Source of the DNA: Rossellomorea marisflavi
Lineage (GTDB): Bacteria > Bacillota > Bacilli > Bacillales > Bacillaceae_B
Direction of reading: 5' to 3'
DNA: 64,000 nucleotides
Assembly (NCBI GenBank): GCA_003667865.1
Contig: CP033051.1
Span: 445,501 to 509,500, forward strand
In this document: positions 1 through 8,764 of the stretch, in pieces
Layout of the letters: each line of letters starts with the position of its first letter
How positions within the stretch are numbered: position 1 is the stretch's first letter
Notes under the pieces: model-generated
What the model was told of the DNA's origin: nothing
What the model saw: the letters and a program-made list of their open reading frames with translations, nothing else
The model's database searches: none
Position numbers and translations under genes: made by a program

Positions 1-115
1 TTTCCGACACTAGTTTTCTTTCTCACTATATCGTAAGTCTTTCAATTATTAAAAGGTGATTTTCATTACATGTTGGGAAGCTTATAAAAGAAGGCTACCT
101 GAAAGGAGGATCACG

Positions 116-259
116 ATGAAAAAGAAAAAAAATACAGAAACACCAAATGTATCTGGCTCCTATCAAATTGTTGGCGATGATCGTAAAGAAGAAATTAAAG
201 AGCAGCATAATTTGGATGACGAATCTTTATACTATGCGCGCATCTTTATGGAGGATTAG
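116..259 (+). CDS. Small hypothetical protein, 47 aa
   Basis: The start is the ATG at 116, chosen because AAAGGAGG lies just upstream; an open frame reaches back to 56 but has no ribosome binding site. The product starts with a lysine run (KKKK), is otherwise acidic and hydrophilic, and ends in MED. It has no signal peptide, membrane segment or recognisable domain. A terminator follows directly, so it is probably a single-gene transcript. It points away from the TPR gene on the other strand, with which it converges. I do not recognise the family. That it is a real gene rests on the Shine-Dalgarno site, the compact layout and the terminator. Confidence 0.65.
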   Translation: MKKKKNTETPNVSGSYQIVGDDRKEEIKEQHNLDDESLYYARIFMED

Positions 260-268
260 AAGAGGGAC

Positions 269-296
269 GGACCTGCTGAGGCAGGTCCTTTCTTAT
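269..296 (+). terminator. Rho-independent terminator with GAGGGACGGACC motif
   Basis: An 8-bp GC-rich stem (GGACCTGC / GCAGGTCC) with a TGAG loop is followed by TTTCTT. It lies just after the 47-aa gene. Its left arm contains the GAGGGACGGACC motif that recurs across the window. Confidence 0.8.
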
Positions 297-1129
297 ACCA
301 TGACACTGTTGAAAGATTTTTGGAATTCACTATTCTTTTCCCATAATGGCTTTAACACTTGTGCGATAAAAATTCCTTCATCCTCACTTCCACTAGTGTA
401 GTATTCCGGAACCTTCAGTGGCAGTGTCTCTTCCCCCATCATGTACTCTGCTGCAAAAGGATTTTGTTGCATTGCGTCGTACCACAGGTCTTCTGCGTCC
501 TCCATTTCAGCGTCCAATAGATCGATAAAGAACATAGCATATTCAATGAATGCGTCCTGTTCATCATAAAATAAAGTGATCCAATAATCTGCTTCATCCA
601 AGTCCCCTAGTTCTAAAAGTAATGGGATGAATACGTACCGAACACCTTGATGGTCATCAGGGTTTTGTTCTAATAAGCGATGAAAGGTCTTCATGGCTTT
701 TTTCAATTGTCCGTTCTCTTTTAAAACCAAACCGTAATGTAAAAGCAGTCTCATATACGGTCTTGTATGAACATCTAGCCAATAAGCTCTTGGGTCCTTT
801 GTGATGATAGGATGTATTTGTTTTTCCGCTAATTCAATTCCTTTATCAAGGTACGACAATTTCTCATTCTTGCTACGTGCAAATTTTGCTAAAATTCCGT
901 ATGCATCTGCGCATTCTTCACTTAGATCTATAGCTTTTTTCGCTAAAACCTCTCGTTCTCTTCCAGTAAGAGCATAAGCGTCATATACCAGTAATTGCGC
1001 CTCTTCTCTTTGACTTAATCGTGGTAACTGTATCTTTCCTTCTTGATACTGCTGAATAATCCTTTCAGCTTCTTGTTGATTCTTAACGTTTTCCTCCGAG
1101 TCTAGCAATACCCGAATTTCCCACATCAT
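293..1129 (-). CDS. Tetratricopeptide-repeat protein of unknown function
   Basis: This 278-aa soluble protein is built of TPR-like helices. The clearest is around residues 125-170 (LLLHYGLVLKENGQLKKAMKTFHRLLEQNPDD). There is no signal peptide or membrane segment. The N-terminal start is ATG ATG behind GGGGATAG. The gene lies 42 bases downstream of the SEC-C protein gene on the same strand and is probably co-transcribed with it. TPR proteins are protein-binding scaffolds; the partner is unknown and could be the SEC-C neighbour. No enzymatic motif was seen. Confidence 0.75.
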   Translation of the reverse strand: MMWEIRVLLDSEENVKNQQEAERIIQQYQEGKIQLPRLSQREEAQLLVYDAYALTGREREVLAKKAIDLSEECADAYGILAKFARSKNEKLSYLDKGIELAEKQIHPIITKDPRAYWLDVHTRPYMRLLLHYGLVLKENGQLKKAMKTFHRLLEQNPDDHQGVRYVFIPLLLELGDLDEADYWITLFYDEQDAFIEYAMFFIDLLDAEMEDAEDLWYDAMQQNPFAAEYMMGEETLPLKVPEYYTSGSEDEGIFIAQVLKPLWEKNSEFQKSFNSVMV

Positions 1130-1171
1130 TTTCTCTATCCCCTGCGGTTCAATAAAAGAATGAACGCTATT

Positions 1172-2263
1172 TTAAGCGAGCTGCTGTCTATTTCCATTCG
1201 ATTTTGCACTTTGGATAGTACGCAATAAGTCTTCTCCAATGAACTCATCCATATCTAAATAACGTGAGGAAATACTTCCGACTGATACGTCAAAATGCCG
1301 CGCTAACTCTTTTTGAGAGAAAGAGTGTCCAAACGTAATATATTGCGCAACTAGATGAAACATTGAAGCTGCGTATATAGATGGATTTTGTATTCTTGGT
1401 GATCTCATCTCAAAATATTGAGAGAGTAGTTGTAAGCTTAAAGAAATCACTTCATTTGAAACCTGATAATCTTCCATGAAATATACTAACTCTTCTGCTG
1501 CCAGCTTCTCATTAACACTTCCCCATTCCAATTCACCTATATCTACCATTTCAAACTCAGATTCCGATTTAGGATTTGCATTAATCGCCATGAAATGATC
1601 TACGATTCGCAAGTACGATTCCTTAAAATAGTCCTGAACACTTCCATTAAAAGAGTCATATTCCGAGTGAAGAAAACGTCTGTATTTCGTTCCAAATTCT
1701 TTTTTAAATTTAAATAGAATGCTAAATGGTATAACTATATTCTCCCTATAGGGTAAGGCTATCCCAGCAGCGTAATCTCCTACTTCAAGTCGTGAGTTGT
1801 CTTGAAAATCAAAGATTTGGTCACGCAAAATATCATGCACCCTGACTCGATTTCCTTCTATTTCAGTAACTTCACCTATTACGAATTGGCTCTGATTCCA
1901 TTTGCTAATGATTTCTTTTACTCCGTGTCTTTTGACTGTATGTAGTTGTTTTTTTATAAAATCTTCAATGACTGTTTTACCTTTTTCGATTGGATATGTT
2001 GTAACAAACCAACCATCAAATAAAATGTCTACAGCTGCCTCTTCTAAAGTAAATAAGTGGTATTTCTGAGCAGCTCGATCTCTTTCATGATTCAGTTTCC
2101 ACTCGTAGTTAGTATATGCAAAATCTAGTATAGTAAATTGGATTCGTTGTGTTTCTTCTTCAAGTAGTGAATCAATCGTTACAACATTTCCTTTTTCACA
2201 GCATTTCTTGTATTTCTTCCCGCTACCACATGGACAAGGATCGTTACGTCCAATTTTATTCAT
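1172..2263 (-). CDS. SEC-C motif protein with C-terminal helix-turn-helix-like segment
   Basis: The 363-aa protein opens with a textbook SEC-C zinc-binding motif in its first 22 residues (NDPCPCGSGKKYKKCC), the same module found at the C-terminus of SecA. A long alpha-helical middle with no recognised domain follows. Residues about 300-345 (FSQKELARHFDVSVGSISSRYLDMDEFI) resemble a DNA-binding helix-turn-helix. The start ATG has GAGGTGAAAAG upstream. SEC-C modules bind zinc and often contact ribosomes or other proteins. A link to secretion cannot be inferred from the motif alone. Function unknown. Confidence 0.8.
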   Translation of the reverse strand: MNKIGRNDPCPCGSGKKYKKCCEKGNVVTIDSLLEEETQRIQFTILDFAYTNYEWKLNHERDRAAQKYHLFTLEEAAVDILFDGWFVTTYPIEKGKTVIEDFIKKQLHTVKRHGVKEIISKWNQSQFVIGEVTEIEGNRVRVHDILRDQIFDFQDNSRLEVGDYAAGIALPYRENIVIPFSILFKFKKEFGTKYRRFLHSEYDSFNGSVQDYFKESYLRIVDHFMAINANPKSESEFEMVDIGELEWGSVNEKLAAEELVYFMEDYQVSNEVISLSLQLLSQYFEMRSPRIQNPSIYAASMFHLVAQYITFGHSFSQKELARHFDVSVGSISSRYLDMDEFIGEDLLRTIQSAKSNGNRQQLA

Positions 2264-2350
2264 CTTTTCACCTCAATAGGAATCTATTAACCTTTGTAGT
2301 TATTATTTAGTAATCATTATAACGTAAATGCTATTTTTATATACATATAA

Positions 2351-2428
2351 AGGGTGTCTCTTTATAGTAAGGTCCTTTCGACAACATAACCATTGTTGTG
2401 AAAGCTGACTTCCTATATGAGACACCCT
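2351..2428. repeat. 78-bp imperfect palindrome in the gap upstream of the SEC-C gene
   Basis: Perfect 10-bp outer arms AGGGTGTCTC (2351-2360) and GAGACACCCT (2419-2428) enclose further nested pairing: TATAGTAAGGTC against GACTTCCTATA, and CTTTCGACAACA against TGTTGTGAAAG. The whole stretch can fold as one long interrupted hairpin. It lies downstream of the DUF1028 gene and could terminate it, but it is much longer than the other terminators here. A small non-autonomous palindromic element is an alternative. Confidence 0.55.
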
Positions 2429-2445
2429 CTATTTAAATCTACTAT

Positions 2446-3279
2446 TTAATTTTGTTTCTTCATGAACTCTAGCACATCAAGATCAATCATATTTTCTTCC
2501 TGCTCACGCATCTCGAAGTTTTCTGTATGAAGATAGTCTCTTAATGATTGTTGTAGAGATTTTCCTTCTTTATAATACCCGAGTCTTGTAAGCTCTGTAC
2601 GCAATACTTCCTCAATTTCACCTTCAACTAAAACAACACGCTCCGGTTTGGATGGTGCAAAGTAAAGCTGATGGAGGTTAAAGATTCTTATTAACTCATT
2701 GATTGGATCCGGATGGTCATCAACGCGTAAGTCAATATAACGATCGTTAAAGCCACCGTAGCCTCCAGCTTCTTTTACAACAAGAATAGAGGCAGACTGC
2801 ATGCCACGTGAGTCTCCACCTGCAGCTTGTCCAGCATTTAGTGCTGTTAGTAGACGCTCCGCTAATGAGCCTTCTGTTGATTCGAAGGTTTCACCCATTG
2901 CTTTTACCGTATCTTCTCCAACAAGGATGTTTCCTTGTGCTGCATAGTGCTTGCCAGTTTGGCCACCTGCCCAGTCGTAACAGCCTTCACCTGTGAAGGT
3001 TGCTGGGTTTCCGAGGGCATCGATGACACCTACTTGGCGGAGGTGACGTTCTTCGTCATCGCTTGTGATGAGTTCGATTGCTTCTTCTGCTGTTTTGCCT
3101 TGTGACATGAGGTCTAGTGCTTGTGGGCCGTATGCTGTGTTGGCGTAGGATTGGGTTGCTACTGCTCCTATTCCGGCTTTGGCGAATGGTACGACTGCTC
3201 CTACGCCGATGAATTTTGATTGGACGGCGATTCCCCATTCTTTTGCTTCTGGATCGTAGCCTACGATTGAGTATGTCAT
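2446..3279 (-). CDS. DUF1028 family protein (Ntn-hydrolase-like fold)
   Basis: The 277-aa protein has the family signature from its first residues: MTYSIVGYDPEAKEWGIAVQ, then GIGAVATQSYANTAYGPQALDLMSQG, TGEGCYDWAGG, GNILVG and AGGDSRGMQSASILVV. The aligned core (about residues 1-215) is followed by a C-terminal extension. DUF1028 proteins look like self-processing amidohydrolases and often sit beside peptidases or transporters; their substrate is not established. The start is ATG after AGGAGG. The neighbour on the same strand is an M29 aminopeptidase, separated by a structured repeat, so a role in peptide metabolism is an inference. Confidence 0.85.
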   Translation of the reverse strand: MTYSIVGYDPEAKEWGIAVQSKFIGVGAVVPFAKAGIGAVATQSYANTAYGPQALDLMSQGKTAEEAIELITSDDEERHLRQVGVIDALGNPATFTGEGCYDWAGGQTGKHYAAQGNILVGEDTVKAMGETFESTEGSLAERLLTALNAGQAAGGDSRGMQSASILVVKEAGGYGGFNDRYIDLRVDDHPDPINELIRIFNLHQLYFAPSKPERVVLVEGEIEEVLRTELTRLGYYKEGKSLQQSLRDYLHTENFEMREQEENMIDLDVLEFMKKQN

Positions 3280-3326
3280 ATTAGTTCCTCCTTTTTATGA
3301 TAAAAAAGTTATTACTTTCTAATATT

Positions 3327-3462
3327 GACCGTTGCTTTCCGCTGCAGGGTGCTTGCTTTCCACGGGGCGAGAGGTGAGCCTCCTCGGCGCGCACGCCTGC
3401 GGGGTCTCACCTTTCCCGCAATTCCCGTAGGAGTCAAGCACCCTTCCGCTCCAAGCAACTCT
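3327..3462. repeat. Structured repeat R1 (about 135 bp)
   Basis: This is copy 1 of five. It runs from GACCGTTGCTTTCC to CCAAGCAACTCT. The outer helix pairs GGGTGCTTG with CAAGCACCC. The inner helix pairs GAGGTGAG with CTCACCTT around the conserved core GCCTCCTCGGC ... GCCTGCGGGGT. It fills the 269-bp gap between the DUF1028 and aminopeptidase genes. Confidence 0.85.
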
Positions 3463-3548
3463 TAAGTTTTACTTGGATCTCATCTAAACTGAGAATTAAA
3501 CACATTTCTCTAAATTAAAAAATCAAATTAAACGATCCTACTAATCCA

Positions 3549-4658
3549 TTATCCTAAATTAGTCGGGTTTAATCCTTTTAGTTCTTCTAGTACGAATAGG
3601 CCGTCTTTTCGGATTAGGGTGTCGTCGAAGTAGATTTCGCCGCCGCCGTATTCTGGGCGTTGGATGCAGACCATGTCCCAGTGGACGGAGGAGCGGTTTC
3701 CGTTGTCGGCGTCGTCGTATGCTTGGCCTGGTGTGAAGTGGAAGCTTCCGCCGATTTTTTCGTCAAATAGGATATCTAGCATTGGTTCTTGGATTTTCGG
3801 ATTGACTCCAATCGCAAATTCTCCGATGTAACGAGCTCCTTCGTCTGTATCGAGGATTTCGTTTAATTTATCTGTTTTATCAGCAGTTGCTTCAATAATT
3901 TTTCCGTCTTTGAATGTTAATGTAATGTTATTGAACGTGATGCCGTGGTAAAGGGTTGGTGTGTTGAATGAGATCGTTCCATTTACACTGTCCTTTACTG
4001 GTGCTGTATACACTTCACCGTCTGGAATATTGTTTTCCCCGAAGCACATGACGGATGGGATGTCCTTAATCGAGAATGTAAGGTCCGTCCCTTTAGCCGT
4101 TATGCGGACTTTGTCGGTGCGATCGAGTAGTGCTTTAAGTGGTTTTTGGGCTTCTTCCATTTGCTTGTAGTCGACAGTACAGACGTCCATCACGTAGTCA
4201 AAGAAGCGCTCGTAGCTCATTTTTGCTTTTTGAGCTAGTGCTTGGTTTGGATAGTTTAGTAATAGCCATTTACGGTTGCTAATTAGGAAGTCGTTGGATG
4301 GCTTTGTGATGGTCATGGCTAGTTTGAATTGTTCTTGAGGAACATCACCGTATTCTGCGTCGTTGTGTTCGCTGACGATTTGGACTAGGGCGCTTAGGTC
4401 TTGGTAGCGTTCCATGTTCCATTTGTTTTGCAGTTCGAATTGTGGTTCTTTTGCTTCTGATACTAGGATTCGGTTTAGTTCTTCGTCTACTAGTTCGTAG
4501 TAGGGGTGTGCTCCTACTTTGTAGGCTGTTCTGATTAGTTCTTTGATTAATGGTTTTGTATTAACGTCTCCTACGAATAGGACTTTTTCGTCTTTTTGTA
4601 GTTTTAGTGAGTGGGTGATTAGTGTGTCTGCTAGTTTTGTTAGTCTTTGGTCTCTCAT
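3549..4658 (-). CDS. M29 family metallo-aminopeptidase (AmpS/PepS-like)
   Basis: At 369 aa it has the usual length for thermophilic-aminopeptidase (M29) enzymes, which remove N-terminal residues from peptides in the cytoplasm using two metal ions. Family landmarks are visible: GENNIPDGEVYTAP (about residues 212-225) and GEFAIGVNP, then HFTPGQAY and SSVHWDMV towards the C-terminus. These supply Glu, His and Asp ligands. There is no signal peptide. The start is ATG behind AAAGGGGAACACA. The coding sequence carries the AGGGACGGACCTT motif at about 4080-4093. Repeats R1 and R2 flank it, so it is probably transcribed separately from its neighbours. Confidence 0.92.
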   Translation of the reverse strand: MRDQRLTKLADTLITHSLKLQKDEKVLFVGDVNTKPLIKELIRTAYKVGAHPYYELVDEELNRILVSEAKEPQFELQNKWNMERYQDLSALVQIVSEHNDAEYGDVPQEQFKLAMTITKPSNDFLISNRKWLLLNYPNQALAQKAKMSYERFFDYVMDVCTVDYKQMEEAQKPLKALLDRTDKVRITAKGTDLTFSIKDIPSVMCFGENNIPDGEVYTAPVKDSVNGTISFNTPTLYHGITFNNITLTFKDGKIIEATADKTDKLNEILDTDEGARYIGEFAIGVNPKIQEPMLDILFDEKIGGSFHFTPGQAYDDADNGNRSSVHWDMVCIQRPEYGGGEIYFDDTLIRKDGLFVLEELKGLNPTNLG

Positions 4659-4762
4659 TGTGTTCCCCTTTCAGGTTTGTTTTCTTTAGTCTTCGTCATA
4701 AAGGGATATAATTCCTTCAATACTGAGAGAATTAGTGTATATCCTAGCTTTCTGGTAAAAGA

Positions 4763-4896
4763 GACCGTTGCTTTGCGCTCCAGGTGCTTGCTTTCCGCGG
4801 GGCGGGAGTGAGCCTCCTCGGCGCTTGCGCCTGCGGGGTCTCACTATTCCCGCTAGTTCCCGCTGGAGTCAAGCACCTTCCGTTCCAAGCAACTCT
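4763..4896. repeat. Structured repeat R2 (about 134 bp)
   Basis: Copy 2 of the R family lies in the 369-bp gap between the aminopeptidase and CHR transporter genes. The outer helix pairs AGGTGCTTG with CAAGCACCT. The inner helix pairs GGGAGTGAG with CTCACTATTCCC. Relative to R1 both arms have changed together. Confidence 0.85.
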
Positions 4897-4979
4897 GTGC
4901 AACCTATGTAGTTCCCCTATTTAACGGCTTAAATTAACTTACTGCAAAATTCTTCAAGACTATGTTACTCCATCTAAAA

Positions 4980-5011
4980 CAAGAGTTGCTTATAATTAGC
5001 AACTCCTGTCC
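4980..5011 (-). terminator. Terminator of the opp-ggt-chr operon
   Basis: On the minus strand GAGTTGCT ... AGCAACTC forms a hairpin followed by TTGTTTT. It lies just after the second CHR gene and closes the long operon. Confidence 0.8.
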
Positions 5012-5027
5012 TCGTGTTGAATTTTAA

Positions 5028-5558
5028 CTAAGCTAAAAATACAGCCCCATACACAAGTGCTGCTCCAATAACATACACCGGATGCACTTTTAGTTTTTCA
5101 AGCAAGAGGTAACTGGCTCCTGCTAGTAAGATGGTTTGGAGTAGGCCGATTCCTTCGTAGGATTCTGAGATGAATCCCCAGGTCATGACTCCTAGTAAGA
5201 CTGCGATTGTTGGTTTTACTAGGTTGGTCATTTTTTTTACTTTTGGTGAGCTTTTGTATTTCATTAGTAGGCTCAATAGGGCGATCATTAGAATCAGTGA
5301 TGGCGCTACGGAGGCAAAGACTCCGATTGCGGAGCCTAGGATGCCTCCTTGTTCGTAGCCGATGTAGCCTGCCATTTTTGTTGCAATTGGGCCTGGTAGA
5401 CCGTTTGCTAGGGCGAGTACTTCGGAAAATTCGTTAACGGTTAGCCAGCCGTAGCGGTCGACTACTTCGTTTTCTACTAGCGGAATGGATGCGGGTCCTC
5501 CACCGTACCCTAGAATACCTGGAATGAAAAAGGCTAAGAAAATTTCCCAATAAATCAT
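5028..5558 (-). CDS. CHR family half-size transporter subunit (chromate transporter type), second gene
   Basis: This 176-aa membrane protein has the CHR signature FFIPGILGYGGGPASIPLVENEVV at its N-terminus, then LANGLPGPIATKMAGYIGY, and four to five hydrophobic segments. Short CHR proteins work as pairs of homologous halves with opposite topology. The upstream gene supplies the other half and overlaps this one by four bases (ATGA). Family members export chromate; other anions cannot be ruled out. The B. subtilis pair ywrA/ywrB lies in the same context beside ywrC and ywrD. Confidence 0.88.
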   Translation of the reverse strand: MIYWEIFLAFFIPGILGYGGGPASIPLVENEVVDRYGWLTVNEFSEVLALANGLPGPIATKMAGYIGYEQGGILGSAIGVFASVAPSLILMIALLSLLMKYKSSPKVKKMTNLVKPTIAVLLGVMTWGFISESYEGIGLLQTILLAGASYLLLEKLKVHPVYVIGAALVYGAVFLA

Positions 5559-6115
5559 GAGGCTTTCACCTCTTTTTCAGGTTTTTTCTCTTTTTCTACT
5601 AGAGCATAAATTAATAATCCGGCTATTACGATGGCTGGGTGTATGCCTAGTAATTCAATAATAATTAGGCTTCCCACTAGAATACCCGCTGTGAGTGTCC
5701 AGCCTAGAGCTCCCTTAGACTTGTGAACAAAATCCCATGTTAGGACACCAAGCATAACTCCAACAACTGGCACTACCGCATTAGCCATTCCTTGAACCCA
5801 TGCTTTATCTTTGTACGCATTTAAGACGGTTAAAAGTAAGATCATCATGACAATGGTAGGGACGATTGTCGCAAGGACGGCATTAATCATTCCAAATAGA
5901 CCGCCGACTCTCCAGCCAATATAACCTGCCATCTTCGTAGCAATCGGTCCAGGAAGAGCATTTCCTAGCGCTAATATATCTGAAAAATCATCATCGTTAA
6001 GCCACTTATATTTTTCCACAACTTCTTTATGAACGAGCGGTATGGAGGATGGGCCACCTCCGTATCCTAGTATTCCCACTCGAAAGAAGGCTAGAAATAA
6101 ATGAAGCTGTTTCAA
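5555..6115 (-). CDS. CHR family half-size transporter subunit (chromate transporter type), first gene
   Basis: This is the partner of the following CHR gene, with the same landmarks: FFRVGILGYGGGPSSIPLV and LGNALPGPIATKMAGYIGW. I place the start at TTG 6115, where GGTGAT sits six bases upstream and the product begins MKQLHLFLAFFRVG, as expected for the family. A longer frame reaches ATG 6199 inside the end of the ggt gene but adds 28 hydrophilic residues without a good ribosome binding site. Either start is possible. It is the penultimate gene of the operon. A transport role coupled to the peptide and glutathione genes upstream is unproven. Confidence 0.82.
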   Translation of the reverse strand: MKQLHLFLAFFRVGILGYGGGPSSIPLVHKEVVEKYKWLNDDDFSDILALGNALPGPIATKMAGYIGWRVGGLFGMINAVLATIVPTIVMMILLLTVLNAYKDKAWVQGMANAVVPVVGVMLGVLTWDFVHKSKGALGWTLTAGILVGSLIIIELLGIHPAIVIAGLLIYALVEKEKKPEKEVKAS

Positions 6116-6155
6116 GGTTTCATCACCCACTTGTTGTTTCGGATTGTAGACTCCA

Positions 6156-7769
6156 TTACCAAACTGCAATTGCTCCATCTGTTCTCGACTCTGTTCCACC
6201 CATTAGTACACCTGTTTTCTCGTCTCGCCAAATGATTTGGCCTCTACCAAACATCCCTTCATCTGCTGCAACTTGTATTTCATGTCCTTTTCGTGCTAGT
6301 GCCTGTGCTATATGTGTTGGGAAGCTCGGCTCTACTAGCACCTTTTTATCATTAATCCATTGCCACCTTGGCGCATCAAGCGCAGATTGCGGATTTAAAT
6401 GAAAATCTATTGTATTCATCATCACCTGGAAGTGACCCTGCGGCTGCATGTAACCACCCATGACACCAAACGGGCCAACTGCTTTCCCGTTTTTCGTAAG
6501 AAATCCAGGAATAATGGTGTGATATGTTTTCTTACCAGGCTTTAAAGCATTTGGATGCTCAGGATCTAATGAAAAATCATGACCGCGATTTTGCAGGCCA
6601 ATTCCAGTACCTGGAATCACAATGCCCGATCCGAAGCCCATATAGTTACTTTGTATATAGGAAATCATATTTCCTTCATCATCAGCTGCTGCTAAATACA
6701 CCGTTCCACCTCGTGGTAAATCATACGGCTCTGGTGTAATTGCTTCGTCTCCAATGAGGTCACGGCGCTTTGAAGCATACGTTTCCGACAATAGCTCCTC
6801 AACGGTTAATGGCATGTCACCTTCTTCTGTGATAAATGCTTTTCCGTCTGTAAAAGCAAGCTTCATTGCTTCAATTTGCTTATGGAATGTGTCGACAGAA
6901 TCCTTTTCTGTAAAATCAAACCCTTTAGCAATATTGAGTGCCATAAGTGCTACAAGACCTTGACCATTGGGAGGAATCTCCCAAACATCGTATCCTCTAT
7001 AGTTTGCCTTAATTGGTTGCACCCATTCAGCACGATAATCCTTCAGGTCGTCGACAGATAAAAATCCTTCATGCTTTTCCATAAAGGACCCAATCTTTTC
7101 TGCAAGCTCTCCACGGTAAAAGCTTTCACCATTTGTCTCTGCAATGGATCTCAATGTTGATGCATGACCTTTTGAAGACCATACCTCTCCAATTTGAGGT
7201 GCTCTTCCATCCGGAGCAAATGTTTCAAACCATGGCTTAAATTCTTCATCTGTTAAAATTTGCTTGAATTTTTTATAGGCTAACTGCCAATACTTACCTA
7301 AGATTGGTGTTAACGGATAGCCTTCTTCTGCCAAGCGAATTGCTGGTGCTAATGTTTCTTTTAGCGAAAGCTTTCCGAAGCGCTCTGAAAGCTCTGCCCA
7401 TGCTGATGGCACTCCTGGCACTGTGACTGGTATTACACCATGTGTCGGCATGCGGTCAAAGCCTCGTTCCTTTACCTTTTCAATCGAAATGGACTTTGGT
7501 GAAGGACCGCTTGCATTGAGTCCATGAAGCTGATCCTTTACCCAAACGAGTGCAAAAGCGTCACCACCAATTCCGTTTGAAGTTGGCTCAACGACTGTTA
7601 GTGCAGCAGCTGTTGCTATCGCAGCATCAATGGCATTCCCACCCTGCTGTAAAATTTCTAAGCCCGCTTGTGCTGCAAGGGGCTGACTTGTTGCGACCAT
7701 TCCTTTTTTTGAGAATACCGTATTCCTCTGAGAAGAATACGGATGATATAAGAAATCCATGTTTTCCAT
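6156..7769 (-). CDS. ggt: Gamma-glutamyltransferase (YwrD-like)
   Basis: This enzyme of about 537 aa cleaves gamma-glutamyl bonds (for example in glutathione) and transfers or hydrolyses the glutamyl group. It belongs to the Ntn hydrolases and matures by self-cleavage before a threonine. That threonine is visible in RGGTVYLAAADDEGNMIS, followed by the small-subunit motif GFGSGIVIPGTGIGLQNRG and GVMGGYMQPQGH. The N-terminal signature is GGNAIDAAIATAAALTVVEP. No signal peptide is seen, so it is probably cytosolic. I chose ATG 7769 because AGGAGG lies upstream and the ATG overlaps the stop of the ABC ATPase gene (TAATG); an open frame continues to 7835. Translational coupling to the peptide transporter suggests imported gamma-glutamyl peptides are the substrate. 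Confidence 0.92.
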   Translation of the reverse strand: MENMDFLYHPYSSQRNTVFSKKGMVATSQPLAAQAGLEILQQGGNAIDAAIATAAALTVVEPTSNGIGGDAFALVWVKDQLHGLNASGPSPKSISIEKVKERGFDRMPTHGVIPVTVPGVPSAWAELSERFGKLSLKETLAPAIRLAEEGYPLTPILGKYWQLAYKKFKQILTDEEFKPWFETFAPDGRAPQIGEVWSSKGHASTLRSIAETNGESFYRGELAEKIGSFMEKHEGFLSVDDLKDYRAEWVQPIKANYRGYDVWEIPPNGQGLVALMALNIAKGFDFTEKDSVDTFHKQIEAMKLAFTDGKAFITEEGDMPLTVEELLSETYASKRRDLIGDEAITPEPYDLPRGGTVYLAAADDEGNMISYIQSNYMGFGSGIVIPGTGIGLQNRGHDFSLDPEHPNALKPGKKTYHTIIPGFLTKNGKAVGPFGVMGGYMQPQGHFQVMMNTIDFHLNPQSALDAPRWQWINDKKVLVEPSFPTHIAQALARKGHEIQVAADEGMFGRGQIIWRDEKTGVLMGGTESRTDGAIAVW

Positions 7770-8764
7770 TAATTCACGACCTCCTGTTCTACGTGATGAC
7801 ATGCGACAAAATGATTGTCTCCCATATCTCTCCACTCCGGCTTTTGTGACTTACAAATATCCGTTGCAAATGGGCAACGTGTATGGAACGTACAGCCTGC
7901 TGGAGGATTTGCTGGGTTTGGAATTTCTCCCTGTAATCGAATTCGTTCCTGCTTATTCCCTACCTTTGGACGAGGAATTGAGGATAATAAAGCTTTTGTG
8001 TATGGGTGAAGCGGGTTTTTATATAATTGCTCAGAGGAAGCGAGCTCGAATGTATTTCCTAGATACATAACGAGTACGCGATCACAAAAATAGCGAACAA
8101 CACCTAAATCATGAGAGATAAATAAGTACGTTAACCCGTATTTCTCTTGAAGATTTTTCATAAGCTTTAACACCTGTGCCTGAACAGAAACGTCCAGTGC
8201 AGAAACGGCTTCATCACAAATTATAACAGAAGGATTCAAAGCAATCGCGCGTGCAATCCCGATACGCTGACGCTGCCCTCCACTAAACTCATGTGGATAG
8301 CGGTCAAAGTGCTCTTCCTTTAAGCCCACTTCCTTTAAAAGATCATACACCTTTTGGCGGCGTTCCGAACTTGAAAGGTTTGTATGCATAATGAATACTT
8401 CTTCAAGAGCATTTCCAATTCGTTGTCGTGGATTTAACGATGCATACGGATCCTGGAAAATCATTTGCATTTCTTTTGTAAAAGCTTTTCTTTTACGACC
8501 GGATAAGTCTTGGATTTCTTGGTTTCGATACGTTACAGTACCTTCTGTAATTTCTTCTAACCCAAGAATCGTACGGCCAAGCGTTGACTTTCCACAGCCT
8601 GACTCTCCCACTATTCCAACACTTTCTCCCTCAAAAACCTCTAAGCTGACATCTTCAACCGCCTTCACATGACCTTGAACACGTTTTAAAAATCCGCCTT
8701 TAATCGGAAAGTATTTTTTTACACTTTGTAGTTTAAGTAGTGACGGTTTCTCTAGTGTTTGCAT
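7769..8764 (-). CDS. Oligopeptide ABC transporter ATP-binding protein, OppF type
   Basis: At 331 aa it has the usual length. Walker A is GESGCGKST, the signature is FSGGQRQRIGIARAIALNP and Walker B is VIICDEAVSALDVS. The C-terminal oligo_HPY region shows CTFHTRCPFATDICK, whose cysteines in OppD/OppF relatives bind an iron-sulfur cluster. It energises peptide import together with the OppD-type partner. The start ATG follows AGGAGGTGAAACACG and lies inside the 3-prime end of the partner gene (overlap about 32 bp), so the two are translationally coupled. Substrate specificity cannot be read from the ATPase. Confidence 0.95.
   Translation of the reverse strand: MQTLEKPSLLKLQSVKKYFPIKGGFLKRVQGHVKAVEDVSLEVFEGESVGIVGESGCGKSTLGRTILGLEEITEGTVTYRNQEIQDLSGRKRKAFTKEMQMIFQDPYASLNPRQRIGNALEEVFIMHTNLSSSERRQKVYDLLKEVGLKEEHFDRYPHEFSGGQRQRIGIARAIALNPSVIICDEAVSALDVSVQAQVLKLMKNLQEKYGLTYLFISHDLGVVRYFCDRVLVMYLGNTFELASSEQLYKNPLHPYTKALLSSIPRPKVGNKQERIRLQGEIPNPANPPAGCTFHTRCPFATDICKSQKPEWRDMGDNHFVACHHVEQEVVN

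Noticed and set aside
6116-6199. Longer N-terminus of the first CHR protein from ATG 6199
   Set aside because: It overlaps the ggt gene, adds hydrophilic residues not expected in the family and lacks a good ribosome binding site, though it cannot be fully excluded.
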